In this document: piece by piece, positions 1 through 6,620 of the stretch
Numbering within the stretch: position 1 is the stretch's first letter
Layout: every line of letters starts with the position of its first letter
Assembly: GCA_964360375.1 (NCBI GenBank)
Contig: CAYHWG010000009.1
Coordinates: 1 to 25,522, forward strand
Length of the DNA: 25,522 nt
Origin: XYB2-FULL-45-11 sp964360375
GTDB taxonomy: Bacteria > Patescibacteriota > Patescibacteriia > UBA9934 > GWF2-40-263
Reading direction: 5' to 3'
Translations under genes and position numbers: made by a program
The notes under the pieces: model-generated
What the model was told of the DNA's origin: nothing
Database searches by the model: none
What the model saw: only the letters and a program-made list of their open reading frames with translations

Positions 1-851
1 TCTTGTCGTTCCGCAAAAACACGTGCCCGGATAATAGAAAGTGCGCGTTCTTTGTTTTGTTTTTGTGAGCGTTCATCTTGGCAATACACCATGAGACCGG
101 TCGGTAAATACGTAATACGAATGGCGCTGTATGTTGTGTTAACGCTCTGTCCGCCGGCTCCGGTTGATGTTGTTGCCTCGATTTTTAGATCTTTTGCGTC
201 GATTGGAACGTCTTCTTCTTCGACTTCTGGCAGAATCGCGACCGTCGCGGTTGATGTGTGTATTCGGCCTTGTTTTTCTGTTTCCGGTACACGTTGAACA
301 CGATGAACACCACTTTCGTATTTTAATCGTCCGTAGACAGCACGCCCTTTGATGTTGAGGACGACCTCTTTAAACCCACCAGCATCATTGCGATTTGCGG
401 ATACGAGATCCACACTCCAACCGCGTGTTTCCGCGTACATGCTGTACATACGCACAAGTTCTCCTCCGAAAATCGAAGACTCATCTCCGCCGGCTCCGGC
501 ACGGATTTCTACGATCACATCTTTTGCATCCATCGGATCGGGAGGCAAAAGAGCGATCAATAATTCTTTTTCCATGTTCGGGATTTCGCTTTTGATGGTA
601 GTAATCTCTTCATTTGCAAGCTCGATCATTTCTCCATCTGTTGTTTCTTTTAATGTTTGTTCGGCGCTTTCAAGATGATGTAATGCGGTTTCATAAGCGT
701 TGCCGATCACGATCAAATCTTTCATGCGCACATAAGCTTCGTTCACTTTGCGCAATTTTTCTGGACTCGAAAGCACGTCCGGATCACCAAGTCGGGATTC
801 CAGATTGAAGTATTCTTCTTTTTTTATTTTGAATTTCGAAAGGAGATCCAT
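1..851 (-). CDS. prfA: Peptide chain release factor 1 (C-terminus cut by window edge)
   Basis: Class I release factor that reads UAA and UAG and triggers peptidyl-tRNA hydrolysis on the ribosome. The minus-strand frame starts MDLLSKFKIKK at 851. It contains the domain-2 stretch GRIHTSTATVAILPE preceded by P-E-T, which fits the PxT tripeptide that distinguishes RF1 from RF2, and then the catalytic loop GAGGQSVNTTYSAIRIT with its GGQ. The frame is still open at base 1, so the C-terminal part lies outside the window. It follows rpmE on the same strand, a common bacterial order, but a terminator-like hairpin (885-915) separates them. No convincing Shine-Dalgarno sequence precedes the ATG. Identity is certain; the start is likely. 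Confidence 0.96.
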   Translation of the reverse strand, partial: MDLLSKFKIKKEEYFNLESRLGDPDVLSSPEKLRKVNEAYVRMKDLIVIGNAYETALHHLESAEQTLKETTDGEMIELANEEITTIKSEIPNMEKELLIALLPPDPMDAKDVIVEIRAGAGGDESSIFGGELVRMYSMYAETRGWSVDLVSANRNDAGGFKEVVLNIKGRAVYGRLKYESGVHRVQRVPETEKQGRIHTSTATVAILPEVEEEDVPIDAKDLKIEATTSTGAGGQSVNTTYSAIRITYLPTGLMVYCQDERSQKQNKERALSIIRARVFAERQ

Positions 852-884
852 AACATTATTATGTTTGTGTCCAAATAGTATCAT

Positions 885-915
885 AAAAGCGTCGATCGAA
901 ACGATAGACGCTTTT
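885..915 (-). terminator. Hairpin between rpmE and prfA
   Basis: AAAAGCGTC (885-893) pairs with GACGCTTTT (907-915), and the inner bases can extend the stem. Read on the minus strand it lies after rpmE and ends in a short T run. It may be a partial terminator or a processing stem between the two genes, since prfA has no obvious promoter of its own. Confidence 0.6.
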
Positions 916-927
916 TCACGCTCAAAG

Positions 928-1263
928 TTATTTGTCGGAAATTTTTGGTGTTTTCTCTTTTCCGGCAAAGCCGGATCCGGCTTTGCCGGACTTTTCTTCC
1001 TTCACTTTTTTGAGCACTGCACGTTTTTCTTTCTTTACTTTCTTTCCCGTAGCAACCGTTGCTTTTTTATCGGAACGTTCCGCAAATTTCTCCATACGAC
1101 GAGCCGTATCGATGATTTTTTGTTTTCCGGTGTAGAACGGATGACATGCGGCACATAATTCCACCTGCACATCTTCTTTTGTTGATCCGATAATATAAAC
1201 CGTCCCGCAGGCGCAGGTGATTTTTGCATTTGAAAAATACGTTGGGTGAATTTCTGATTTCAT
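928..1263 (-). CDS. rpmE: 50S ribosomal protein L31, zinc-binding form with C-terminal extension
   Basis: Large-subunit ribosomal protein L31. The N-terminal part (MKSEIHPTYF..., then C17-x-C19 and C37-x2-C40 followed by HPFYTGKQK) is the classic zinc-ribbon L31. The protein is 111 aa, longer than the usual 65-90 aa. The extra C-terminus is lysine-rich and includes residues 92-102, SGKAGSGFAGK, which are encoded by a perfect 30-bp palindrome at 961-990. That insert looks like a mobile palindromic element taken up in frame. The gene is expressed from a promoter at 1308-1336 (minus) that overlaps the queA promoter. Confidence 0.95.
   Translation of the reverse strand: MKSEIHPTYFSNAKITCACGTVYIIGSTKEDVQVELCAACHPFYTGKQKIIDTARRMEKFAERSDKKATVATGKKVKKEKRAVLKKVKEEKSGKAGSGFAGKEKTPKISDK
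961..990. repeat. Perfect 30-bp palindrome inside rpmE
   Basis: The 30 bases starting TCCGGCAAAGCCGGA equal their own reverse complement exactly. They add residues within SGKAGSGFAGK to the L31 tail. A related element at 2549-2580 encodes CGAGPGFAG at the end of an unrelated protein. Confidence 0.9.
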
Positions 1264-1307
1264 AGTGAATTGGACACGTTGTATATGCCCATAATTAGAT
1301 GGTGACG

Positions 1308-1336
1308 AGTGTAGCAGGGGCTTGAAATTAGGTCAA
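1308..1336 (-). promoter_or_regulatory. Promoter of rpmE
   Basis: On the minus strand, TTGACC (1336-1331), a 17-bp spacer and TACACT (1313-1308) form a good sigma-70-type promoter, giving a leader of about 40 nt before the rpmE ATG. Its -35 lies inside the spacer of the divergent queA promoter. Confidence 0.7.
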
Positions 1337-1350
1337 GAATCCTGTATGTT
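1322..1350 (+). promoter_or_regulatory. Promoter of queA
   Basis: TTGAAA (1322-1327), a 17-bp spacer and TATGTT (1345-1350). The predicted start of transcription falls within a few bases of the queA ATG at 1360, so the message may be nearly leaderless. Confidence 0.6.
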
Positions 1351-1359
1351 TTCGTGGTT

Positions 1360-2517
1360 ATGTCTACTCCAATCTCTCTTTTTAACTATCACCTCCCCAA
1401 AGAATTGATCGCCCAGCATTCTGTAGAACCACGTGATTCTTCGAAGTTGATGTTGCTTGATCGAGTAACAGGTGAGATCGAACACAAACATTTTTACGAT
1501 ATTCTCGACGAATTAAACGTCGGCGATGTTTTGGTTTTTAATGATACGAAGGTTTTTCGGGCCCGACTAATCGCATCTGTAGGGGCAGGTCTTGTGCCTG
1601 CCCATATGATCAAAATGGAAGTTTTTTTGTTGCGATGTGAGAGAGAAGAAGGAAAGAAGAAAGAAGGAGAGAAGGAAAGAAGTTTGTGGCAGGCGTTATT
1701 ACGTCCGGGAAAGAAAATTTCGATTGGTGATGTGATTGTCATAGACGAAGTTGAAGCAATCGTTCGTGCAAAACAAAAAGATGGAATCGTGACTCTCGAG
1801 TTTCCTCTCGACGAAGTCAATATCTTTTCGTTTACCGACATACACGGCGAGATTCCTATTCCGCCGTATGTGGACGAAAAACCGACATCGATCGAGCAGT
1901 ATCAAACCGTTTACGCACGAGAAGTTGGATCGGTTGCGGCGCCGACCGCGGGATTTCATTTTACGAACGAGTTGCTCGAGAAGATAAAAGCAAAAGGCGT
2001 TGAGCTCGCATTTGTCACACTACATGTCGGCATCGGAACGTTTCGTCCGGTTCAGACGGATACGATCGAAGAACACACCATGCACGCAGAGTTTGTGACG
2101 ATCTTGAAAGAGACCGCCGAACAAATCAATCGCGCGAAACAAGAGGGAAGACGCGTGATCGCGGTTGGCACGACAACCGTACGTAGTCTCGAGGGCGCCG
2201 CGCTTGCGTGTCCCCCCTCCTTACGAAATAGACTCCCTCCCCTGCCCGAGGGGAGGGAGGGGGGTGGTCGTGTGGGGAGAGGTGTCCTTCCTTCCGACGG
2301 CTTCACCGACGACATCAACATGTTCATCAAACCCGGTTTCGAGTTCCGAGTCATCGACGCGCTCATCACAAATTTCCATTTGCCGAAGTCAACACTTCTC
2401 GTTTTAGTTTCCGCGTCTGCTGGTCGAGAAAATATTTTACGTGCATATGAAGAGGCCGTGCGCGAAAAGTATCGATTTTTTTCATTTGGCGATGCGATGT
2501 TTATCCAAACCAAATAA
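1360..2517 (+). CDS. queA: S-adenosylmethionine:tRNA ribosyltransferase-isomerase
   Basis: Transfers and isomerises the ribosyl moiety of SAM onto preQ1-modified tRNA to give epoxyqueuosine, the penultimate queuosine step. Family signatures include FNYHLPKELIAQHSVEPRDSS, VLVFNDTKVFRARL, EIPIPPYV, QTVYAREVGSVAAPTAGFHF and ALITNFHLPKSTLLVLVSA. ATG 1360 fits the family N-terminus better than the upstream GTG 1354. At 385 aa the protein is longer than the usual 340-350. The excess is accounted for by three low-complexity or palindrome-derived insertions: GAGLVPAH (about residue 75), a Lys/Glu-rich run (about 93-108) and a Pro/Gly/Arg-rich run (about 283-308). Conserved blocks are intact around each, so the enzyme is probably functional. 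Confidence 0.95.
   Translation: MSTPISLFNYHLPKELIAQHSVEPRDSSKLMLLDRVTGEIEHKHFYDILDELNVGDVLVFNDTKVFRARLIASVGAGLVPAHMIKMEVFLLRCEREEGKKKEGEKERSLWQALLRPGKKISIGDVIVIDEVEAIVRAKQKDGIVTLEFPLDEVNIFSFTDIHGEIPIPPYVDEKPTSIEQYQTVYAREVGSVAAPTAGFHFTNELLEKIKAKGVELAFVTLHVGIGTFRPVQTDTIEEHTMHAEFVTILKETAEQINRAKQEGRRVIAVGTTTVRSLEGAALACPPSLRNRLPPLPEGREGGGRVGRGVLPSDGFTDDINMFIKPGFEFRVIDALITNFHLPKSTLLVLVSASAGRENILRAYEEAVREKYRFFSFGDAMFIQTK
1578..1607. repeat. Palindromic element in queA (GAGLVPAH type)
   Basis: GGGCAGG (1583-1589) and CCTGCCC (1597-1603) form a stem around TCTTGTG. The same kind of element appears inverted at the start of tsf (about 5784-5812), and its first half appears near the end of nth. It is in frame with queA. 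Confidence 0.75.
2233..2259. repeat. Palindromic element in queA (Pro/Gly-rich insert)
   Basis: CTCCCTCCCCT (2233-2243) and AGGGGAGGGAG (2249-2259) are a perfect 11-bp inverted repeat with loop GCCCG. It forms the core of an insert (about 2207-2281) absent from normal QueA proteins and is read in frame. Confidence 0.75.
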
Positions 2518-2538
2518 AAACAGAGCGTGTTGCTCTGT
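2514..2538 (-). terminator. Terminator of the minus-strand YecM-like gene
   Basis: ACAGAGC (2520-2526) pairs with GCTCTGT (2532-2538). On the minus strand the stem is followed by five T residues. It lies between the convergent queA and yecM-like genes. Confidence 0.7.
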
Positions 2539-2543
2539 GAGGG

Positions 2544-3077
2544 TTAGCGTCCTGCGAAACCGGGTCCGGCTCCGCAGGACATCTCTTCGCGTTTGATTTT
2601 GTTGATGAGCGGCTCGTCTTCGATACGAATCTTGAATCCGTTCTTGAGCGTGAGGTCATGTGTTGTGTGGTGCGGTCGTTCGATACGATCGAAATGGAAT
2701 CCGCGTTTTTCTATTTGTTCAAGCATGAACGCGACAGTTGTTGTGGCGGGGAATATTTCGATGTGGTCGAATCCTCTTGTCTGACTTCCATTCGGTTTTT
2801 GATCGGATAGTTCCAAAAACCAAATTTCTCCGAGCGATGTCCGAATCGGTCGCGGAAGTTTGATCACCGCAATGCGACGCTTTGAAATGATTGATTGATA
2901 CACGAACGCACTCTGTGTCTCAAAGAGCACTCGCATCGCTTCGAATTCGCTTGAGCTTTCACACTTGTAACAGATGTGATCTGCGAGGGCAGCAAAGTAA
3001 AGCTCTTTTGACCATTCGTCGAATTGCTTCACGAACGGCTTGATTTCGTCAAAAAATGCGTCGATCGATGAGATCAT
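2544..3077 (-). CDS. YecM-like protein of the VOC superfamily
   Basis: A 177-aa protein resembling E. coli YecM, a vicinal-oxygen-chelate-fold protein of unclear function. Recognisable parts are ADHICYKC near residue 32, the strand pattern of SKRRIAVIKLPRPI followed by GEIWFLELSDQKP, and RGFDHIEIFP, matching the two DHI/EHIEI strands of YecM. The match is from memory of the family, not a search. The ATG at 3077 is preceded on the minus strand by AGGGAG at a good distance. The last residues (CGAGPGFAGR) come from a palindromic element at 2549-2580, so the native C-terminus was probably extended or replaced. The biochemical role is unknown. Confidence 0.75.
   Translation of the reverse strand: MISSIDAFFDEIKPFVKQFDEWSKELYFAALADHICYKCESSSEFEAMRVLFETQSAFVYQSIISKRRIAVIKLPRPIRTSLGEIWFLELSDQKPNGSQTRGFDHIEIFPATTTVAFMLEQIEKRGFHFDRIERPHHTTHDLTLKNGFKIRIEDEPLINKIKREEMSCGAGPGFAGR
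2549..2580. repeat. Palindromic element at the 3' end of the YecM-like gene
   Basis: GTCCTGCG (2549-2556) pairs with CGCAGGAC (2573-2580). Inside, CCGG (2560-2563) pairs with CCGG (2566-2569). It encodes CGAGPGFAG in the minus frame, similar to AGSGFAG encoded by the rpmE palindrome. Confidence 0.8.
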
Positions 3078-3158
3078 GGATACTCCCTATAAAATGAGGC
3101 ACACGCATTTTTTCACAGAATTGTGGATACGTCTATCTTCTCGTAAATGTTTGTATCT

Positions 3159-3299
3159 GAGACCGTTGCAAAACTCATCTTTGTGTCATTGCGAGGAGGA
3201 GTCATCGACGACGAAGCAATCTTTTCTTCGGAAATACAAGGATTGCTTCGTCGTCTAACTCCTCGCAATGACACAAAGATGAGTTTTGCAACGGTCTCG
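3159..3299. repeat. Long inverted repeat (about 140 bp), MITE-like
   Basis: A 40-nt left arm beginning GAGACCGTTGCAAAACTC (3159-3198) is repeated in inverse at about 3259-3298. A second inner inverted repeat (GACGAAGCAATC versus GATTGCTTCGTC) surrounds the loop. The inner part matches a half element upstream of nth at about 13227-13257. It encodes nothing evident and occupies most of the 268-bp gap between the YecM-like gene and the toxin pair; the remaining bases show nothing I can name. Confidence 0.9.
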
Positions 3300-3345
3300 T
3301 ATCTACGATTGTTTTTGTCTTTTCCTTATGTTAAACTTTTGGTAT

Positions 3346-3531
3346 ATGACCATCAAAACAGCGTTGCGTCGGAATGCGCAACGAAAAACAAAAAAACGCA
3401 CACCTCAAATGATTGAGCGTGAGGAGCTGGCTTGGGCTGGTGTGATTGGCATGTTAAAAAATAAGAAAAAAATAGACCCGGTCCGGTATCAGAGACGCAT
3501 ACGCAAAGAAGCTGATCGAAATCGAGTATGA
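3346..3531 (+). CDS. Small basic protein, probable antitoxin partner of the PIN protein
   Basis: A 61-aa basic protein starting MTIKTALRRNAQRK. It ends in a TGA that overlaps the ATG of the PIN-domain gene (ATGA), indicating translational coupling. Position and size are those of the antitoxin in a VapBC-type pair. The sequence itself does not match an antitoxin family I recognise and shows no clear ribbon-helix-helix or AbrB fold, so the role rests on context. The ATG 3346 is chosen over upstream codons because these lie in the inverted repeat. Confidence 0.65.
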   Translation: MTIKTALRRNAQRKTKKRTPQMIEREELAWAGVIGMLKNKKKIDPVRYQRRIRKEADRNRV

Positions 3532-3896
3532 TTTTACTCGACTCGAATATTGTTATTGGTGTGTTTAACGATGATGTTGCGTTGGTGAAGTGGATTGCAC
3601 GTTGTCGACACAACGGAGAGACGTTCGCGATTTCAACGATAACAATTACGGAAGCGTTGGCATTACCAACAATGGGAGCAAACGAAATTCATCAAATGAT
3701 TCAATGGCTGCCACAGGTTTCCATTATTGATGTCGATAAATTAATCGCTCTCGAAGCCGCAGTGATTCGACGAACATACAAACTGACGACCACAGATGCT
3801 ATTGTTGCCGCAACAGGGATTCTTTCAAATGCGCGTATCGCAACACGTGACAAAGCATTCAAAAAATTAAAACACGCTCACGTCATTGTTCCATGA
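3528..3896 (+). CDS. PIN-domain ribonuclease, VapC-like toxin
   Basis: A 122-aa PIN-domain protein, expected to be a Mg-dependent RNase. The acidic active-site residues are visible: D5 in MILLDSNIVIG, E42 in TITITEALALP, D90 in KLTTTDAIVAAT and D108 in IATRDKAF. Length and layout are typical of VapC toxins. It overlaps the upstream small gene by four bases. Its target RNA cannot be told from sequence. Toxin-antitoxin pairs of this kind are common in CPR genomes. Confidence 0.88.
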   Translation: MILLDSNIVIGVFNDDVALVKWIARCRHNGETFAISTITITEALALPTMGANEIHQMIQWLPQVSIIDVDKLIALEAAVIRRTYKLTTTDAIVAATGILSNARIATRDKAFKKLKHAHVIVP

Positions 3897-3912
3897 TGCG
3901 GTTTTGTCTTTT

Positions 3913-4869
3913 ATGCACATCGCGATCATCACCGGCGGAGAAACGTGAGAGCGGGACGTTTCAATTGCGTCCGCAAAAAATGTTGCGAGTGCGATTGTGT
4001 TTGCAGAGCATGAAACATTTGTGTTTCCGGAAGATCGTTCGAAGTTTCTCGAGGATGCATCAAATTTCGATCTTGTGATCCCGATGATTCATGGCAAAGG
4101 TGCAGAAGATGGCGTGGTTCAACAACTCTGTGAATCACTCAATATCCCGTTTTTGTTTTCGCCGATTGAGGCGCACAAGATTGGGATCGACAAAGTCCTC
4201 ACAAAAGAATTTGTGGTGCGCGCCGGAATCAAGACGGCGAAACAATTCTCGAGAAGCAGCGCGGTTTTCCCTTTATTCGTAAAGCCACGCTTCGGCGGAT
4301 CGTCTGTGCACACGGCGCGCATCGAGGACGCAGACGCGCTCGAGACGTTTCTTGAGAATACGTCCGAGGAGATGATGATCGAAGAAGCTGTGCATGGTCG
4401 AGAATTTACAGTCGGCGTTATCGAACAAAATACAGGCGACCCGGAAGCGTTGCCTGTTGTCGAGATTGTGCCGAAGAATTTGTTCTTCGATTACGAAAGC
4501 AAATACGACGTCGATCATCTCGCAAACGAGATTTGTCCGGCGCATATCGAACGCGCACTTTCGAAACAACTTCAGGACGCCGCGGTCGCTGCACACACCC
4601 TGATCGGCGCCTCGTACATCTCGCGATCGGATTTTATGGTGACCGACGCGGGTGAGATGTACTTTCTCGAGATCAATACGATTCCAGGACTCACGAACAC
4701 ATCACTTGTGCCGAAGATGCTGAAGGTGGCGAACATCGATTTTTCAGGGCTTTTTGAGCGATGGTGCCAAGGTTTTGAAGAAGATCTCGTGTGGAATTTG
4801 CTCGCTGAGAAACGAGATACAAACAACGCCCAATTTGTTTCACACGATGAAATATTCCCTAATTATTGA
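3913..4869 (+). CDS. ddl: D-alanine--D-alanine ligase with in-frame UGA at codon 12
   Basis: ATP-grasp enzyme that makes D-Ala-D-Ala for peptidoglycan. The frame from ATG 3913 reads MHIAIITGGET, then TGA (3946-3948), then ERDVSIASAKNVASAIVFAE. This reconstructs the family motif GGxSxERxVS with a stop in its middle. Downstream the ATP-grasp parts are intact: FPLFVKPRFGGSSV, MMIEEAVHGREFTVGVI, SDFMV and MYFLEINTIPGLTNTSLVPK. A restart at ATG 3997 would give 290 aa but lose the N-terminal glycine-rich loop. The event is either a sequencing error, a recent nonsense mutation or, less likely, readthrough. UGA is an ordinary stop in other genes here. Confidence 0.9.
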
Positions 4870-4894
4870 CGAATCTCACGCCTTTCCCTATACT
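4866..4894 (+). promoter_or_regulatory. Promoter of rpsB-tsf
   Basis: TTGACG (4866-4871), a 17-bp spacer and TATACT (4889-4894), overlapping the end of ddl. The roughly 95-nt leader that follows includes a GC-rich inverted repeat at 4961-4977 just upstream of the AAAGGAAA ribosome-binding site; this could serve S2 autoregulation, but that is a guess. Confidence 0.75.
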
Positions 4895-4996
4895 CCCGAC
4901 ATAATTATTATCACCAGACGGAATATACGATTACGGATCCTCCCTTGAGAATAGCTCGCGGGCCCGATTGATCGGCCGTCGAAGACAAAAGGAAAT

Positions 4997-5767
4997 ATGC
5001 CAAAAATGCCTACACTTGTCGAAATGCTCCAATCTGGGATGCATTACGGCCACGGTGCCTCTCACTGGCACCCAAAAATGAAACCATTTATTTACGGAGA
5101 GAAAAGCGGAATCCACATCATCGACCTTGAGAAGACAACCGTTCAATTGGAAAACGCTCTTACGTTTCTGAAAGAAATTGCGTCTCGTGGCGGTGTTATT
5201 TTATTTGTGGGAACAAAGATTCAAGCAAAGTCCATTGTTCAAAAATATGCAGAGGCGTGCGGGATGCCGTATGTTACAGAGCGATGGCTTGGTGGAACAC
5301 TCACAAACTTTCAGCAACTGAAAGAGACATTGAAGCGCTTGAAAATGTTGAAAGATCAACGTGAAAAAGGCGAGCTCAAGAAATACACAAAGAAAGAGCA
5401 ATTGTTGCTTTCTCGTGAAATTGAAGAAATGGAAGTGAAGGTTGGTGGAATTCAATACATCACAAAAGTTCCAGATGCAATTTTCGTGATTGATGTGCGT
5501 ACAGAGAAGACGGCCGTTCAAGAAGCACAAGTGACACACACAAAAGTGATTGCGGTCTGCGACACCAATGTCAATCCAAAAGGTGTCGATGCGATTATTC
5601 CAGCAAACGATGATGCGGTAAAATCGATTGAGCTCGTCTGTAAACTTGCCTGTGAGGCAGTGAAAGAAGGAAAAGCGACTGCAGCAAAAATGGTTGCGGA
5701 CAAAGCTGCAGAAGTAAAAGTTATTCCCGAATCGGTTGTTGAGGAAGTAGTGACGGACGCATCTTAA
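4997..5767 (+). CDS. rpsB: 30S ribosomal protein S2
   Basis: Small-subunit ribosomal protein S2, 256 aa. It begins MPKMPTLVEMLQSGMHYGHG, the family's N-terminal GxHxGH region, followed by GIHIIDLEKT, FVGTKIQAK, ERWLGGTLTNF, PDAIFVIDV and the NPKGVDAIIPANDDAVKSI block. AAAGGAAA stands at a good distance before the ATG. It is followed by tsf, the standard rpsB-tsf order. The C-terminal tail after SIELV is lysine/alanine-rich. Confidence 0.98.
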   Translation: MPKMPTLVEMLQSGMHYGHGASHWHPKMKPFIYGEKSGIHIIDLEKTTVQLENALTFLKEIASRGGVILFVGTKIQAKSIVQKYAEACGMPYVTERWLGGTLTNFQQLKETLKRLKMLKDQREKGELKKYTKKEQLLLSREIEEMEVKVGGIQYITKVPDAIFVIDVRTEKTAVQEAQVTHTKVIAVCDTNVNPKGVDAIIPANDDAVKSIELVCKLACEAVKEGKATAAKMVADKAAEVKVIPESVVEEVVTDAS

Positions 5768-5783
5768 AAATAAATTTAACATT

Positions 5784-5812
5784 CATGGGCAGGCACAAGG
5801 CCAGCCCCTACA
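5784..5812. repeat. Palindromic element at the tsf start
   Basis: GGGCAGG followed by CACAAGG and CCAGCCCC is the inverse of the element inserted in queA at 1578-1607. It lies directly in front of the native EF-Ts start and opens an alternative ATG at 5785 that would add MGRHKASPYKN. Confidence 0.75.
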
Positions 5813-5817
5813 AAAAT

Positions 5818-6405
5818 ATGCTCATTACAGCAAGTCTTGTTGCCGAACTTCGTGAGAAGACCGGCGCCGGAATGATGGACGCCAAAAACGCGCTCGTGGA
5901 AATGGATGGTGATATGGAAAAAGCTATGGATCATTTGCGCAAAAAAGGCGTCATCAAAGCCGGAAAAAAAGCGGATCGTGAAACACACGAAGGTCGCATC
6001 CACAGTTATATTCACGCAAACGGAAAACTCGGAGCCCTTGTACAGGTGCTTTGTGAATCTGATTTTGTTGCGCGCAACGAAGGGTTTATTGAACTCTGTA
6101 ATGATCTCGCGATTCACGTAAGTGCGATGGATCCATTGTATCTTACACGTGAGGATGTTCCCGCAGACCTCATAGAAAAAGAAAAAGGTATTTATCGTGA
6201 GGAAATGCAGGCTCAAGCAAAGCCGGCGGACGTGATCGAAAAAATTATCGAAGGCAAACTCAACAAGTGGTATTCGGAAATCGTTCTTATGGAACAATCT
6301 TTCATTAAAGAGGATGATAAAACGGTTGATGAATTTGTGAAAGGAAAAATTGCCACCATAGGAGAAAACATTCAGATCAAGAAGTTTGTTCGATTTAGCT
6401 TCTAA
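5818..6405 (+). CDS. tsf: Translation elongation factor Ts
   Basis: Nucleotide exchange factor for EF-Tu. MLITASLVAELREKTGAGMM is the family N-terminus (the TGAGMMD motif binds EF-Tu), followed by DAKNALVEMDGDMEKAMDHL, the GRIHSYIHANGKLGALVQV strand and CESDFVARN. The protein is 195 aa, short like other CPR and plastid-type EF-Ts. ATG 5818 is chosen because the frame upstream to ATG 5785 consists of a palindromic repeat. Neither start has a visible Shine-Dalgarno, so coupling from rpsB is likely. An intrinsic terminator follows. Confidence 0.96.
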   Translation: MLITASLVAELREKTGAGMMDAKNALVEMDGDMEKAMDHLRKKGVIKAGKKADRETHEGRIHSYIHANGKLGALVQVLCESDFVARNEGFIELCNDLAIHVSAMDPLYLTREDVPADLIEKEKGIYREEMQAQAKPADVIEKIIEGKLNKWYSEIVLMEQSFIKEDDKTVDEFVKGKIATIGENIQIKKFVRFSF

Positions 6406-6410
6406 AAAGA

Positions 6411-6441
6411 AAACCGGATCCTCACAAGAGATCCGGTTTTT
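6411..6441 (+). terminator. Terminator after tsf
   Basis: AAACCGGATC (6411-6420) pairs perfectly with GATCCGGTTT (6430-6439) and is followed by a T run. Confidence 0.88.
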
Positions 6442-6512
6442 GATTTTGATGAAATTCAAATAGAGCTTTTTTTGTAAAAATGGTAAACTGTGCCGTAACT
6501 TATCCACTGGGG

Positions 6513-6604
6513 AAGAGAAGTCAAGAAGGAAAGAAGAGGAGAAGTTCAGAAGAGCATATCTGAATTTTTCCAACTTCTCGACTTCTTTTCTTCTCACTTC
6601 TTTA
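6513..6604. repeat. Polypurine/polypyrimidine inverted repeat upstream of gap
   Basis: A purine-rich arm (about 6513-6556) faces a pyrimidine-rich arm (about 6566-6604). At its centre TTCAGA pairs with TCTGAA, flanked by GAGAAGTT and AACTTCTC. It fills most of the 214-bp interval before gap. A similar polypurine run occurs inside queA at about 1636-1681. I see no clear promoter for gap in the interval. Confidence 0.7.
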
Positions 6605-6620
6605 TTCTTTTTTTATTTTT

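Noticed and set aside
3946..3948. UGA decoded as an amino acid throughout this organism
   Set aside because: UGA is the natural end of nth, the PAP2, PIN and VWA genes, ddl and the helicase, so a changed code is not supported.
3893..4078. Open frame of 61 codons over the ddl start
   Set aside because: It is out of frame with ddl, and the ddl frame from 3913 shows the family motif with only a single stop.
5776..6597. Long minus-strand open frame of 273 codons opposite tsf
   Set aside because: It is the antisense shadow of tsf and the gap leader repeat, has no recognisable protein features, and tsf on the other strand is certain.
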